Assembly: GCF_000429905.1 (NCBI RefSeq)
Contig: NZ_AUCT01000003.1
Location: forward strand, 372,001-436,000
Length of the DNA: 64,000 bases
DNA from: Desulfatibacillum aliphaticivorans DSM 15576
GTDB taxonomy: Bacteria; Desulfobacterota; Desulfobacteria; Desulfobacterales; Desulfatibacillaceae
Reading direction: 5' to 3'
Below the pieces are notes generated by a model. That model was not told the origin of the DNA, did not search any database, and saw only the letters and a list, made by a program, of their open reading frames with translations. Both the position numbers and the translations under genes were made by a program. Below, one piece after another: positions 35,932-46,797 of the stretch (the stretch's first letter is position 1; every line of letters begins with the position of its first letter).

Positions 35932-36696
35932 ATGCCAAGGAACCAACGCAAAGAAGCCTTTGACCTAAAAGGCAGCATAGACAGAAATTCATACGAACCC
36001 GCCTACGTTCAACTGATGAATCTTTTAAAAAGCCAGATAGCCTCGGGCCAGTTTCCTCCGGGAAGCCGCCTGCCCTCAGAGGCGCAGCTTTGTAAAAAGT
36101 ACAACATCAGCCCCATGACCGTCCGCAGGTCCATCAACCTGCTCATTGACCAGGGCATGGTGGATACGACCCAGGGCAAGGGCACCTTTGTTAAGCCCAT
36201 CGCCTTAAGCTCGGTTAATTTCTCCCTGACGGAGTTTGTGGACATCCTGAAAGAGGACGGAGCCAGCGTGCGCTTGCTGGAGTTAAACGCCGTGAAAGCC
36301 TCATCGGAAGCGGCGGCTCATCTGGCCATCGATCCCGGAGACAGGATTATTTACATCCGCAGGCTGATCTATCTGGATAAAGACCCTGTTTTGTATCATC
36401 AGGAGCAGCTGGTGTGCGACCCCAAAAGGCCCATTGTGGAGGATGAAATGGAGGTCACCTCTTTAAAAGGGCTGTTCACCGGCTTGAATCAAAGCGGCTT
36501 GAAAAAAGGCCAGGTCGCCATCAACGCAACCCAGCTCAGCGATCAGGAAGCCGGATGGTTTAGGTTGCCCATGGGGTCGCCGGCCATCCGCCTGGAGCAT
36601 TTATTTTTTGATTTTGCAGACCAGCCCGTAAGCTGGGGTTGGTTTGTCTGTCATAGCGAACGCGTCCTGTTCAGGGCGGCCGTAGGGCCGTGGTAA
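35932..36696 (+). CDS. GntR-family regulator with UTRA effector domain
   Basis: 254 aa. The N-terminal winged helix (PGSRLPSEAQLCKKYNISPM then TVRRSINLLIDQGMVDTTQG) is a HutC-type GntR motif; the rest (about 95-240) is a UTRA ligand-binding domain. It likely represses a nearby operon until a small ligand binds. The corrinoid protein starts 75 bp downstream on the same strand, so it is the probable target. Confidence 0.9.
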   Translation: MPRNQRKEAFDLKGSIDRNSYEPAYVQLMNLLKSQIASGQFPPGSRLPSEAQLCKKYNISPMTVRRSINLLIDQGMVDTTQGKGTFVKPIALSSVNFSLTEFVDILKEDGASVRLLELNAVKASSEAAAHLAIDPGDRIIYIRRLIYLDKDPVLYHQEQLVCDPKRPIVEDEMEVTSLKGLFTGLNQSGLKKGQVAINATQLSDQEAGWFRLPMGSPAIRLEHLFFDFADQPVSWGWFVCHSERVLFRAAVGPW

Positions 36697-36770
36697 CAGC
36701 AAAGGACGAGCGCCCGCCCCAAAGGCCGGAACAGCCCGGCGCAGCAACGATTCTCAACGAGGTCCAAACC

Positions 36771-37421
36771 ATGCCGAACAACATTTTTAGCCAGCCCCTT
36801 CCCGAACTGGTCACCGCCCTGAAAGAGAAAGAGGTCCACGATCAAGTGCTCGCCCGTCTGGAGCGAGGGGACGATCCCATGGAGATTCTCAATGAATGCC
36901 AAAGGGGCATGGAGGGCGTGGGCCTTTTATACGAAAAAAAGGAGTACTTCATCTCGGGACTCATCATCGCCGCCGAGATACTCAAGGACGTGGTCAACCT
37001 CACGGCCCCGCACATCCGGGAAATCCATTCGGGAAAAAGCGCCGTGACCGTGCTGATCGGCACGGCCCAGGGCGACATCCACGACCTGGGCAAAGACCTG
37101 TTCATCACCCTGCTCCAATGCTACGGGTTCCACATCATTGATTTGGGCGTGGACGTTGCGCCCCAGACCTTCCTGGAAAGTTTTATTGAACATAAACCGC
37201 AAATCGTCGGAATTTCCGCCCTGTTGACCAGCGTGATCGACGCCATGAAGGAAACCATCGCTCTGATTCGATCCGAAGTCCCGCAAGGCGCCTCCGTACC
37301 CCTCTTTATAATAGGAGGCGGCATCGCGGACCAAATTTTCGCCGACATGGTGGGGGCGGATTTTTGGACCCAGGACGCCATGGCCGGGGTTCGGTTTTGC
37401 CAGGACGCCGTGAAGGCATGA
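36771..37421 (+). CDS. Corrinoid (B12-binding) protein of the MttC/MtaC type
   Basis: 216 aa from ATG 36771, with GAGG 9 bases upstream; a GTG at 36690 would add 27 residues that do not look like the family. A helical cap domain (about 1-90) is followed by a B12-binding Rossmann domain: D102-x-H104-x-x-G107 (GDIHDLG, the lower-axial His), SALLTS and GGG at 182. Such proteins carry methyl groups between a substrate-specific methyltransferase and a second methyltransferase. Neither partner is in the window. A GntR regulator lies before it and a broken ferredoxin-like frame after. Confidence 0.92.
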   Translation: MPNNIFSQPLPELVTALKEKEVHDQVLARLERGDDPMEILNECQRGMEGVGLLYEKKEYFISGLIIAAEILKDVVNLTAPHIREIHSGKSAVTVLIGTAQGDIHDLGKDLFITLLQCYGFHIIDLGVDVAPQTFLESFIEHKPQIVGISALLTSVIDAMKETIALIRSEVPQGASVPLFIIGGGIADQIFADMVGADFWTQDAMAGVRFCQDAVKA

Positions 37422-37562
37422 TTTTTATTCTTTTGGATCTCCGAAAATGAAAAATCCGGTTTAAAAACCCTCGATTTCGCCTTTCAACGCCGAGATTATC
37501 TAAATTTAACCATTTGATATAGCAATAGAAACAAAAAAAATTGAGGCGGCGAAATTTTTTCT

Positions 37563-37592
37563 TTGACAAACTTCCCTATAGAACTATATATT
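37563..37592 (+). promoter_or_regulatory. Strong promoter-like sequence
   Basis: TTGACA at 37563-37568 and TATATT at 37587-37592 with an 18 bp spacer. Flanking DNA is AT-rich. No gene begins within 400 bp downstream. Confidence 0.45.
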
Positions 37593-37882
37593 TAGACCGC
37601 TTTGGACAAGGAAGAAGCCGAAAGGCCCTTCCAGGGCTCTCAGCCAGGATGGAAAAGCCGACAGGTTTTAAAACCATGAAACAACCGTCGCTCCATCTGA
37701 ACAAGATGCAGCCAATACGCGCTGCCCAAGCTCTTTAAAAAGAAGACGCCAATTTTGCATTGCGGCGGAAACCAAATGCCATGCCGTCCTCCAAGCTGCA
37801 ACCGGATGGTTCCGAAAATAAAACGTCGTGTATCCCCTAAGCGTACGTCCTACTTAACCAACCTGCCGCACATGCAAAACCA

Positions 37883-37957
37883 CCGGCTCCCTTTTTCCGG
37901 CGTGAGGCCTTTCAGGCCCTCTTCCGCCAAGATCTCGCCGGAAAAAGGGGAGTCCGG
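37883..37957. repeat. Nested palindrome (hairpin within hairpin)
   Basis: Outer arms CTCCCTTTTTCCGGCG (to 37902) and CGCCGGAAAAAGGGGAG (from 37936) pair almost perfectly, extended by CCGG at each end. Inside, AGGCCT and AGGCCC flank a three-base loop at 37905-37919. Confidence 0.75.
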
Positions 37958-37981
37958 AATTTTTAATATGCAGGTGAAAAC

Positions 37982-38019
37982 GGCCGGCCTTTTTTTGGGA
38001 ATCCTGAAAAAAGCCGGCC
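37982..38019. repeat. Hairpin abutting the ferredoxin-like reading frame
   Basis: GGCCGGC plus a T-run pairs with an A-run plus GCCGGCC, with one bulged C. On the reverse strand it is terminator-like. It ends two bases before ATG 38021. Confidence 0.7.
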
Positions 38020-38020
38020 T

Positions 38021-38521
38021 ATGAATAATTTTAAAACGGACAGGTCCGACAGAGTCATGAACCAAATAGCCTCCGAATGCCAAATAGAAATCCAGCCCAT
38101 GGGGTTGCGAGCCTACGCCTTTTACGGCGCCGGTTTGCATGAATTTCTGGTTGATGCCGGAGTCGCCCTGGCGTCTGACTGCGAGAGCGGGTCTTGCGGG
38201 CTTTGCAAGGTCGTGGACTTGGGCGCCGGAGTCAGTATGATGCTGGGATCATTGCAGTACAGGCTCCGGGCTGGTCGCATCGCCTCCTCCGCTATACACT
38301 TGAACATAAAGAAGCATCCGGGCTTTAACCGGCGTTTCGCTTTGTCCCTGCGTTTTCCACCCCCCCAAAGCCACGGGGCGTTGTCAGTAAACGCGGGTTC
38401 AAGCCCGGCGCTTCCTTATGCTTTTGGAAACTCGGCAGCGCACGGCCTCAACTATCTGCAAGACCATAATCAAGCTGCTTGCAAACTATATCGAGGCCGG
38501 AATAAAGCGTTTGCAGAATAA
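38021..38521 (+). pseudogene. Remnant with a truncated [2Fe-2S] ferredoxin domain, RACo-like N-terminus
   Basis: The first about 75 codons look coding: a short beta-rich part, then LHEFLVDAGVALASDCESGS followed by CGLCKV, the C-x4-C-x2-C of a plant-type [2Fe-2S] loop as found at the N-terminus of corrinoid-activating RACo proteins. The fourth Cys and the rest of the domain never follow. The remaining 85 codons are low-similarity filler ending at 38521. No ribosome-binding site is visible ahead of ATG 38021, which follows a hairpin directly. Position beside a corrinoid protein supports a RACo origin, but that is inference. It is probably dead. Confidence 0.5.
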
Positions 38522-38916
38522 AAATTTTGCGCACCCGCGAAAAACGCCAATTTCAATCGGCGCGCAAAAGGCCCGGCCCGCAGTTAGCCGGGCGGTATTG
38601 GTTCTTGCATTGTCAGCAGGACTAGATACAAGGCCGTAAGGAACATAACAGGCAAAAAACGAAAGAACGCCCCCCCCTCTTTCGTCAACAATTTTGACCT
38701 GCCGTTGTTTTACATGGCCGAAGCATGAACTTTTCGCTCAGGGCCCCCAAACCCTGCCCCCAACAGCGAAAAGTCTGATCTCCTCTCTCCATCCAGGACG
38801 CCCATCCCCGTTTTCGGGGATGGGCGATCCCCTTTTTGGCTTACAAAAAAATGGGCGGGAAGCCCAAGGCCGCCGCGCCCATTTAAAATGTCTCGTTCCC
38901 TTAAAACCAATGGGAA
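38522..38916. other. Intergenic region with terminator-type hairpins
   Basis: About 395 bp with no gene. GCCCGGC (38571-38577) faces GCCGGGC (38587-38593). A perfect 10 bp stem, GCCCATCCCC/GGGGATGGGC, spans 38800-38825. The reverse-strand terminator at 38845-38883 is listed separately. Confidence 0.6.
38845..38883 (-). terminator. Rho-independent terminator of the small reverse-strand gene
   Basis: On the reverse strand ATGGGCG pairs with CGCCCAT and is followed by seven T. It lies 34 bp past the stop of the gene at 38917-39252. Confidence 0.75.
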
Positions 38917-39252
38917 CTATCCGATTATGCGAATCATGCTTTCGTGGGGAATATACGCCTTGTGCGGCAAGCCCGCTTCCTTGGCGATATGCTCCGGGAC
39001 GATCATCCCGGAATCGAACTGAGCGTGGCGCGAGAATCCCCGCCCGTCAAACATGACTTTCATGCCCGGCGCCGAGTCTTTCAGGGGCGCAAAGGCTGTC
39101 GCCCCCCGGTATTTATCCCGGATTGCGCCGTAGCCCAGTTTTTCGGCTTTGCTTGCCAAATCCACTTCCAGCAAATAGGTGGAATCCTGGCTGATAGCGG
39201 ACTCATACTCCTTGCCTATGCTCTTGATGACTTCCTGCAATTCGTTTTTCAT
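38917..39252 (-). CDS. Small conserved-looking protein of unknown function
   Basis: 111 aa; GGAGG-like GGGAGGAAAATTCC before ATG 39252 supports the start. It is soluble, with no Cys, signal peptide or membrane segment. The N-terminal third is helical and charged; the rest is mixed with several Gly and a motif GRGFSRHAQFDSGMIVPE. I do not recognise a family. It has its own terminator and, on the upstream side, an 8 bp hairpin in its leader (CCCTGTCT/AGACAGGG at 39276-39297) and a Fur-like site at 39329, suggesting a regulated single gene. Confidence 0.7.
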   Translation of the reverse strand: MKNELQEVIKSIGKEYESAISQDSTYLLEVDLASKAEKLGYGAIRDKYRGATAFAPLKDSAPGMKVMFDGRGFSRHAQFDSGMIVPEHIAKEAGLPHKAYIPHESMIRIIG

Positions 39253-39328
39253 GGAATTTTCCTCCCCGCCCTTTACCCTGTCTAGGAACAGACAGGGCGC
39301 ATAAAGGTTAAAATCCCGGCCAGGGTAT

Positions 39329-39347
39329 ATAAATAATAATCATTATC
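39329..39347. promoter_or_regulatory. Fur-box-like site between divergent genes
   Basis: The 19 bases match 15 of 19 positions of the classic E. coli Fur box, including the whole right-hand half AATCATTATC. It lies 77 bp upstream of the small reverse-strand gene and 135 bp upstream of the membrane sensor gene. AT-richness could produce such a match by chance. Confidence 0.4.
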
Positions 39348-39481
39348 GATTAAATAACAAGGAGGTTTTGAAAAGCAAGCAACGAAGCAAAAAAGGCGCC
39401 CTTTCGACGGCTTGCTATTCGGCATAGTCATTGCAATAAAAAGATACTTGGCCGTTGGTTTTTAGAAGAAAGCAGAGATTA

Positions 39482-40504
39482 ATGGGAAACGAAGTGCTTA
39501 TATTAATTGCGGAAGCCATGGCGGTGTATTTTCTGGTTCTATGGGCGCACTCCCTGCGCCACCGATTCGGACCGGTGCATTTTTACGCTATCATCGGAGG
39601 GATAACCGCAATCATGTCCTGGGTTACGGACGCGGGGCTGAGCGTTCAGTTTGGAGGAGTCACCTTTGTTATTGGGTCCACGGTGTTTTATACCTCGTTG
39701 CTGTTGGGAGTTTTTGTCGTCTACGTTTTTGACGGCCCCCGCGCTACGCGCATAGCCATTTCCACGGTGGCCGGGGTTTCCATCCTGGTCCCGATGATCG
39801 CCGTGGCCTTGCACATCCAAATGGCTTTGATCGGCAAGCCCAACCTGGCCTATATTCCCCTGCCCAGTTTAAGGATAAACACGGCCTCGGTCATAACCAC
39901 CTTGATTGACCTGATTTTCTTGGGCATTGCCTGGGAGTATCTTGGACGCCCCGGATTGGGGCTGAAACTCTGGCTCCGGGCGTACGCCACCCTGCTGGCT
40001 GTCATGTGGCTGGACGTCATCCTGTTTTCCACAGGCGCCTTTGCCGGAACGCCCCATTACCGCGGAATCCTTGAAGGCACGTTAATCAGCAGGTTCATTA
40101 TTTCCCTGTTCGCCCTGCCGTTTTTATACGGATACCTGTATTGGCAAAACCAAAAAAAAGGCCTGGCCATTGAAAACCGGCCGGTCCTGGCCATTCTTAA
40201 ACAGGTTGCGGAAATCGAGGTGGAGTTGGGCGCGGCCCAGCAGGAAATTGAAAGAAGAAAAATAGCCGAGGCGGAAAGGGACAAGTTGATCGCGGAGTTG
40301 CAGCAGGCCCTTTCCGAAGTGAAAACCCTCCGGGGCTTTTTGCCCATCTGCTCGCACTGCAAGAGCATCCGGGACGACCAGGGATACTGGAATCGCCTGG
40401 AGGCCTATCTTTTGGAGCATTCCGACATCGAACTGAGCCACGGCGTTTGCCCGGAATGCGCGAAAAAATTCTATCCAAACGTCAAAATGTACGAAGACGA
40501 GTAA
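39482..40504 (+). CDS. Membrane sensor: multi-TM (VUT-like) domain, coiled coil and the C-terminal four-Cys module
   Basis: 340 aa from ATG 39482; a TTG 9 codons earlier is less likely. About six to seven hydrophobic helices fill residues 1-225 and resemble the VUT/YhhQ-type membrane domains seen in some signalling proteins. A coiled coil (EIEVELGAAQQEIERRKIAE) follows. The end carries C290, C293, C323 and C326 (ICSHCKSIRDDQGYW ... GVCPEC), the same module with the same 29-residue gap as in the sensor at 17994-19214. No enzyme output domain is present. Ligand and partner are unknown. Confidence 0.75.
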   Translation: MGNEVLILIAEAMAVYFLVLWAHSLRHRFGPVHFYAIIGGITAIMSWVTDAGLSVQFGGVTFVIGSTVFYTSLLLGVFVVYVFDGPRATRIAISTVAGVSILVPMIAVALHIQMALIGKPNLAYIPLPSLRINTASVITTLIDLIFLGIAWEYLGRPGLGLKLWLRAYATLLAVMWLDVILFSTGAFAGTPHYRGILEGTLISRFIISLFALPFLYGYLYWQNQKKGLAIENRPVLAILKQVAEIEVELGAAQQEIERRKIAEAERDKLIAELQQALSEVKTLRGFLPICSHCKSIRDDQGYWNRLEAYLLEHSDIELSHGVCPECAKKFYPNVKMYEDE

Positions 40505-40523
40505 CGGCCAAGGGGAAATTTAC

Positions 40524-40560
40524 AACGAGGGAAGGGCGGGAAGTCCCCCCTTCCCTCGTT
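40524..40560. terminator. Bidirectional terminator hairpin between convergent genes
   Basis: A perfect 13 bp stem, AACGAGGGAAGGG against CCCTTCCCTCGTT, with an 11-base loop. It sits between the membrane sensor (forward) and carB (reverse). T-runs are short on both sides. Confidence 0.75.
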
Positions 40561-40571
40561 TATGCAAAAGA

Positions 40572-43772
<3,201 letters not shown>

Positions 43773-43824
43773 ACGAGCCTCCCTTTTTCTTTGAGTTAGT
43801 ATATTTGAATTTTAAATGGCATTC

Positions 43825-45225
43825 TTAAAAATAACTGGAGCCGTCCCAGCAATGGGTGCAAAGACGGGATTTAGGCAGGCCGATGGCCTCCACCAGATCC
43901 TCGAGCCTTTGGTATTTGAGGGAGTTCAGGCCGATCTCCCCGCCGATCCATTCATTGAGGGCCTGCTTTTTTCCCCTGCCGGAGACGGCGTAGTCATGGA
44001 CCTTGTCCAGCCCTCCGTCCATGGCCATGACCGCCCTTCTTCCAATAAGATCCATGGAGGACTGGGACGTGGAGAAATTGAGAAAATCGCAGGGAAAAAT
44101 AAGGCAGGGGCAGGCCAGGCGCATATGCACCTCTCGGGCGCCGGCCTTGAAGATGCCCTGGATGGTCCCTTTAAGCTGGGTTCCCCGCACCACGGAATCG
44201 TCGCAAAACAAGGGGGCTTTCCCTTCGATGAGTTCGGCGACCGGGATGAGCTTCATCTGAGCCACCAGATCCCTGACCTTCTGATTTTGAGGCATAAAAG
44301 AGCGGGGCCATGTGGGGGTGTATTTGACAAAAGGCCTTTGGTAGGGGATGCGTTTTTCATTGGCGTAGCCCAGGGCGTGGCCGATGCCTGAGTCGGGTAT
44401 GCCGGCCGCGTAATCGGGCCTTACATCGTCGTTTTTAGCCAAGGCGGCGCCGCACTTGTATCGCACGGCCTCTACGTTGATGTTTTCATAGGATGACGCG
44501 GGATATCCGTAATACACCCATAAAAAGGAGCAAACCTGCATCTTGTCCCCGGGCGGCAGTTTTTGCTCCCAGCCTTCCGGGTCGATAAACACGGCCTCTC
44601 CAGGCCCTATGAAATAATCCAGCTCAAAGCCCAGGTTCGGAAAGGAGCTGCTTTCCGAGGCCACTGCATAGGCGCCGGCTTTCTTTCCGATTACCAGGGG
44701 CGTGCGCCCCAGCTTGTCCCTGGCCGCCCACAATCCCTGGGGCGTCAGAAGCAGGATGGAGCAAGAGCCTTGCACGGAGGCCTGGACGTTCCGGATTCCC
44801 GCCTCAAAACTGTCTTCCTGACAGATCAGCATGGCCACCAATTCCGTGGGGCTGGCGCCGCCGATCTTTGACTCCGTGAAAAAATTGCGCGAGGCAAAGG
44901 CCTGCTCAATCAACTGCTCCATGTTGACAACGCGGCCTACGGTGACGATGGCGAAAGGGCCCAAATGGGAATTGACTACCAGAGGCTGGGGATCGTTGTC
45001 CGAAATCACTCCAATGCCTTTGTTTCCGGAGAACTTGTCCAGATTCGGCTCAAACTTGGAGCGGAAGTAATCGCTTTCAATATTGTGAATGGAGCGGTGC
45101 ACGTCCGCGCCGTCCATAAAAGCCATACCGCCCCGTCGCGTCCCCAAGTGGGAATGATAATCCGTTCCGTAAAACACTTCGCTTACGCATTCATCTTTTG
45201 AACAGCAGCCGAACAACCCTCCCAT
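43825..45225 (-). CDS. PurF-like amidophosphoribosyltransferase paralog lacking the glutaminase nucleophile
   Basis: 466 aa. GGGGGAAGG precedes ATG 45225. The N-terminus reads MGGLFGCCSKDEC; in active class-II amidotransferases the residue before G-x-F-G is Cys1, here Gly2. The arginine-type glutaminase region (YHSHLGTRRGG) is otherwise preserved. The phosphoribosyltransferase half has the PRPP loop CDDSVVRGTQ (341-350; PurF has DDSIVRGTT). Cysteines matching the 4Fe-4S site of Bacillus-type PurF are present: C232, C379 (FPCDF), C456 and C459 (LCTHC). It may use free ammonia, or have a regulatory role. It is probably not the housekeeping PurF. Confidence 0.85.
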   Translation of the reverse strand: MGGLFGCCSKDECVSEVFYGTDYHSHLGTRRGGMAFMDGADVHRSIHNIESDYFRSKFEPNLDKFSGNKGIGVISDNDPQPLVVNSHLGPFAIVTVGRVVNMEQLIEQAFASRNFFTESKIGGASPTELVAMLICQEDSFEAGIRNVQASVQGSCSILLLTPQGLWAARDKLGRTPLVIGKKAGAYAVASESSSFPNLGFELDYFIGPGEAVFIDPEGWEQKLPPGDKMQVCSFLWVYYGYPASSYENINVEAVRYKCGAALAKNDDVRPDYAAGIPDSGIGHALGYANEKRIPYQRPFVKYTPTWPRSFMPQNQKVRDLVAQMKLIPVAELIEGKAPLFCDDSVVRGTQLKGTIQGIFKAGAREVHMRLACPCLIFPCDFLNFSTSQSSMDLIGRRAVMAMDGGLDKVHDYAVSGRGKKQALNEWIGGEIGLNSLKYQRLEDLVEAIGLPKSRLCTHCWDGSSYF

Positions 45226-45550
45226 AAAACCTTCCCCCTGCTTACGATCTCAGTTATGTAGTAGAAATGAAATATTACGGTTAATATTTGATTTTGCTAA
45301 TATAGAATTTGCGAACAAATGGCAAGAGAAGATCCCAAACAAACGCCCGGACGCCATTTCCCCGATCCATGAAAAATCAGCCCAGAGGCCCTTTCCCCCT
45401 TTTTTTGTTGACCAGCGGCAAAAATGGGCTAAACATAACGTCCGAACCATGACAATCGGTCCTAACGGAATTCATGCAAGGCGGCGCAAAAGGAGCCGCC
45501 GGGCGCCGTCGCCCGCCTTGTTATAAAAAAGGGGAAGCCCTGGAGAAATT
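45226..45550. other. Divergent intergenic region
   Basis: 325 bp. The half near the PurF-like gene is strongly AT-rich and carries the inverted repeat listed at 45270. Before the DUF389 gene CAAGGCGG (45477-45484) and CCGCCTTG (45513-45520) form a hairpin over a GC-rich loop. Confidence 0.5.
45270..45289. promoter_or_regulatory. Inverted repeat upstream of the PurF-like gene, candidate operator
   Basis: AAATATTA and TAATATTT form a perfect 8 bp inverted repeat with a four-base centre, 45 bp upstream of ATG 45225. Confidence 0.35.
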
Positions 45551-46573
45551 ATGGCTCTACGCCTCATACGCATCGTCATTCCAGAGCAGGAAGAACAGGC
45601 TGCAAAAAACCTTTTGGAGGACCAGGGCGTCAAACGGTTTTGGCTGGAAAACGCCCCGGACGGCCTGTTTGTCGCCAATGTGCTGGTGAGTTCGGAGTCC
45701 ACGGAATCCTTGCTGGACGTTATGGAAAAACGGTTTGCTTCATACACCCGGTTTCAAATGGTGATCCTGCCCGTGGAGGCGGCCTTTCCCAGGGAAATCA
45801 AAAAACCGGGCGGCGCAACCGGGAATGGAAACGGCGAGGAAGACGGCAAAGCGACTGCGGCGAAAAAGAACCGGGGCCGGGTGCATCGCCAGGAGTTGTA
45901 TACGGACGCCCGGGACGTGTCGTCCCTGACTTGGAATTACTTGATCATGGTGCTGCTGTCATCCTTTGTGGCGGCCATCGGGCTGTTGCGGGACAACGTG
46001 GCCGTGGTGATCGGCGCCATGGTCATCGCGCCGCTTTTGGGGCCTAATGTGTCCCTGGCTTTGGCGGCGACCCTGGGAGACCCCGACCTGGCCAAGCGGG
46101 CGATCAAAACCCTCATGGCCGGAGTGGCTTTGGCCTTTGTTCTGAGCATCGGTCTGGGGCTTAGCCTTCACGTCGACGCCGCCGGGAGGGAAATCGCCTC
46201 CCGCACCACCGTGGACTTTATCGACCTGGTTCTGGCCCTGGCGGCCGGAGTGGCCGGCGCATTGTCCTTTAATCAGGGAACCTCGTCTGCGTTGATCGGC
46301 GTGATGGTGGCGGTGGCTCTGCTGCCGCCCCTGGCGGTCTGCGGCATGCTGTTGGGCTCGGGGCATACGCCCCAGGCTGTGGGCGCGTTCCTTTTGTTCG
46401 GCGCAAACACCATTTGCGTGAACCTCGCCGGGGTGATCACCTTCGCCGCCCAGGGCGTGCGTCCCAACACATTCTGGGAGGCGGACCTGGCTAAAAAATA
46501 TTCCCGCTACGCCGTGGAATTCTGGATTCTTCTTTTGTGTGTATTAGCCTTTTTTTTGGTTCAATCCCGGTGA
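45551..46573 (+). CDS. DUF389/TIGR00341-family membrane protein
   Basis: 340 aa; GGAG lies 9 bases before the ATG. The N-terminal 80 residues are a soluble alpha/beta domain (RLIRIVIPEQEEQAAKNLLE). A linker rich in Gly, Asn and Lys leads to about six membrane helices with VIGAMVIAPLLGPNVSLALA, the family signature. Members are widespread and uncharacterised; transport is often supposed but not shown. It stands alone ahead of the glycan cluster, which has its own promoter. Confidence 0.85.
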   Translation: MALRLIRIVIPEQEEQAAKNLLEDQGVKRFWLENAPDGLFVANVLVSSESTESLLDVMEKRFASYTRFQMVILPVEAAFPREIKKPGGATGNGNGEEDGKATAAKKNRGRVHRQELYTDARDVSSLTWNYLIMVLLSSFVAAIGLLRDNVAVVIGAMVIAPLLGPNVSLALAATLGDPDLAKRAIKTLMAGVALAFVLSIGLGLSLHVDAAGREIASRTTVDFIDLVLALAAGVAGALSFNQGTSSALIGVMVAVALLPPLAVCGMLLGSGHTPQAVGAFLLFGANTICVNLAGVITFAAQGVRPNTFWEADLAKKYSRYAVEFWILLLCVLAFFLVQSR

Positions 46574-46613
46574 TGCGGATAAAAGGGAAGGATTCGGAAG
46601 GCCCTTATACGCC

Positions 46614-46642
46614 TTGACACTCAACCGTTTAGGAAATATAAA
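46614..46642 (+). promoter_or_regulatory. Promoter of the surface-glycan cluster
   Basis: TTGACA at 46614-46619 and TATAAA at 46637-46642 with a 17 bp spacer, a near-consensus sigma-70 promoter. It lies about 155 bp before the first gene of the cluster, leaving a sizeable leader. Confidence 0.6.
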
Positions 46643-46797
46643 AATTCCTGATTATTAATGATGCGCAGACTTTGGCGGCTTGAGGCCTCTTCCGGAGGGG
46701 GGCGGGAGGACGAGAGGATTCACCGCGTCGGGCGCCGCCCATCATTAAGCCTTTCCCCCCGCAGTATAGGCCCGAAAAGCAGCTTCGACAACACCCT

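Larger units (their letters stand above)
37422..38020. other. 600 bp region with promoter and nested hairpins, no clear gene
   Basis: No reading frame here looks like a protein. A promoter-like site is at 37563-37592, a nested palindrome at 37883-37957 and another hairpin at 37982-38019; each is listed separately. Together they could mark a structured untranslated RNA or the remains of decayed genes between the corrinoid protein and the ferredoxin-like fragment. Confidence 0.4.

Noticed and set aside
37610..37680. Resemblance to a riboswitch core (AGCCAGGA and AAAAGCCGACAGG segments)
   Set aside because: Fragments look a little like cobalamin, glycine or c-di-GMP riboswitch pieces, but the required paired stems and conserved boxes are not present in order.
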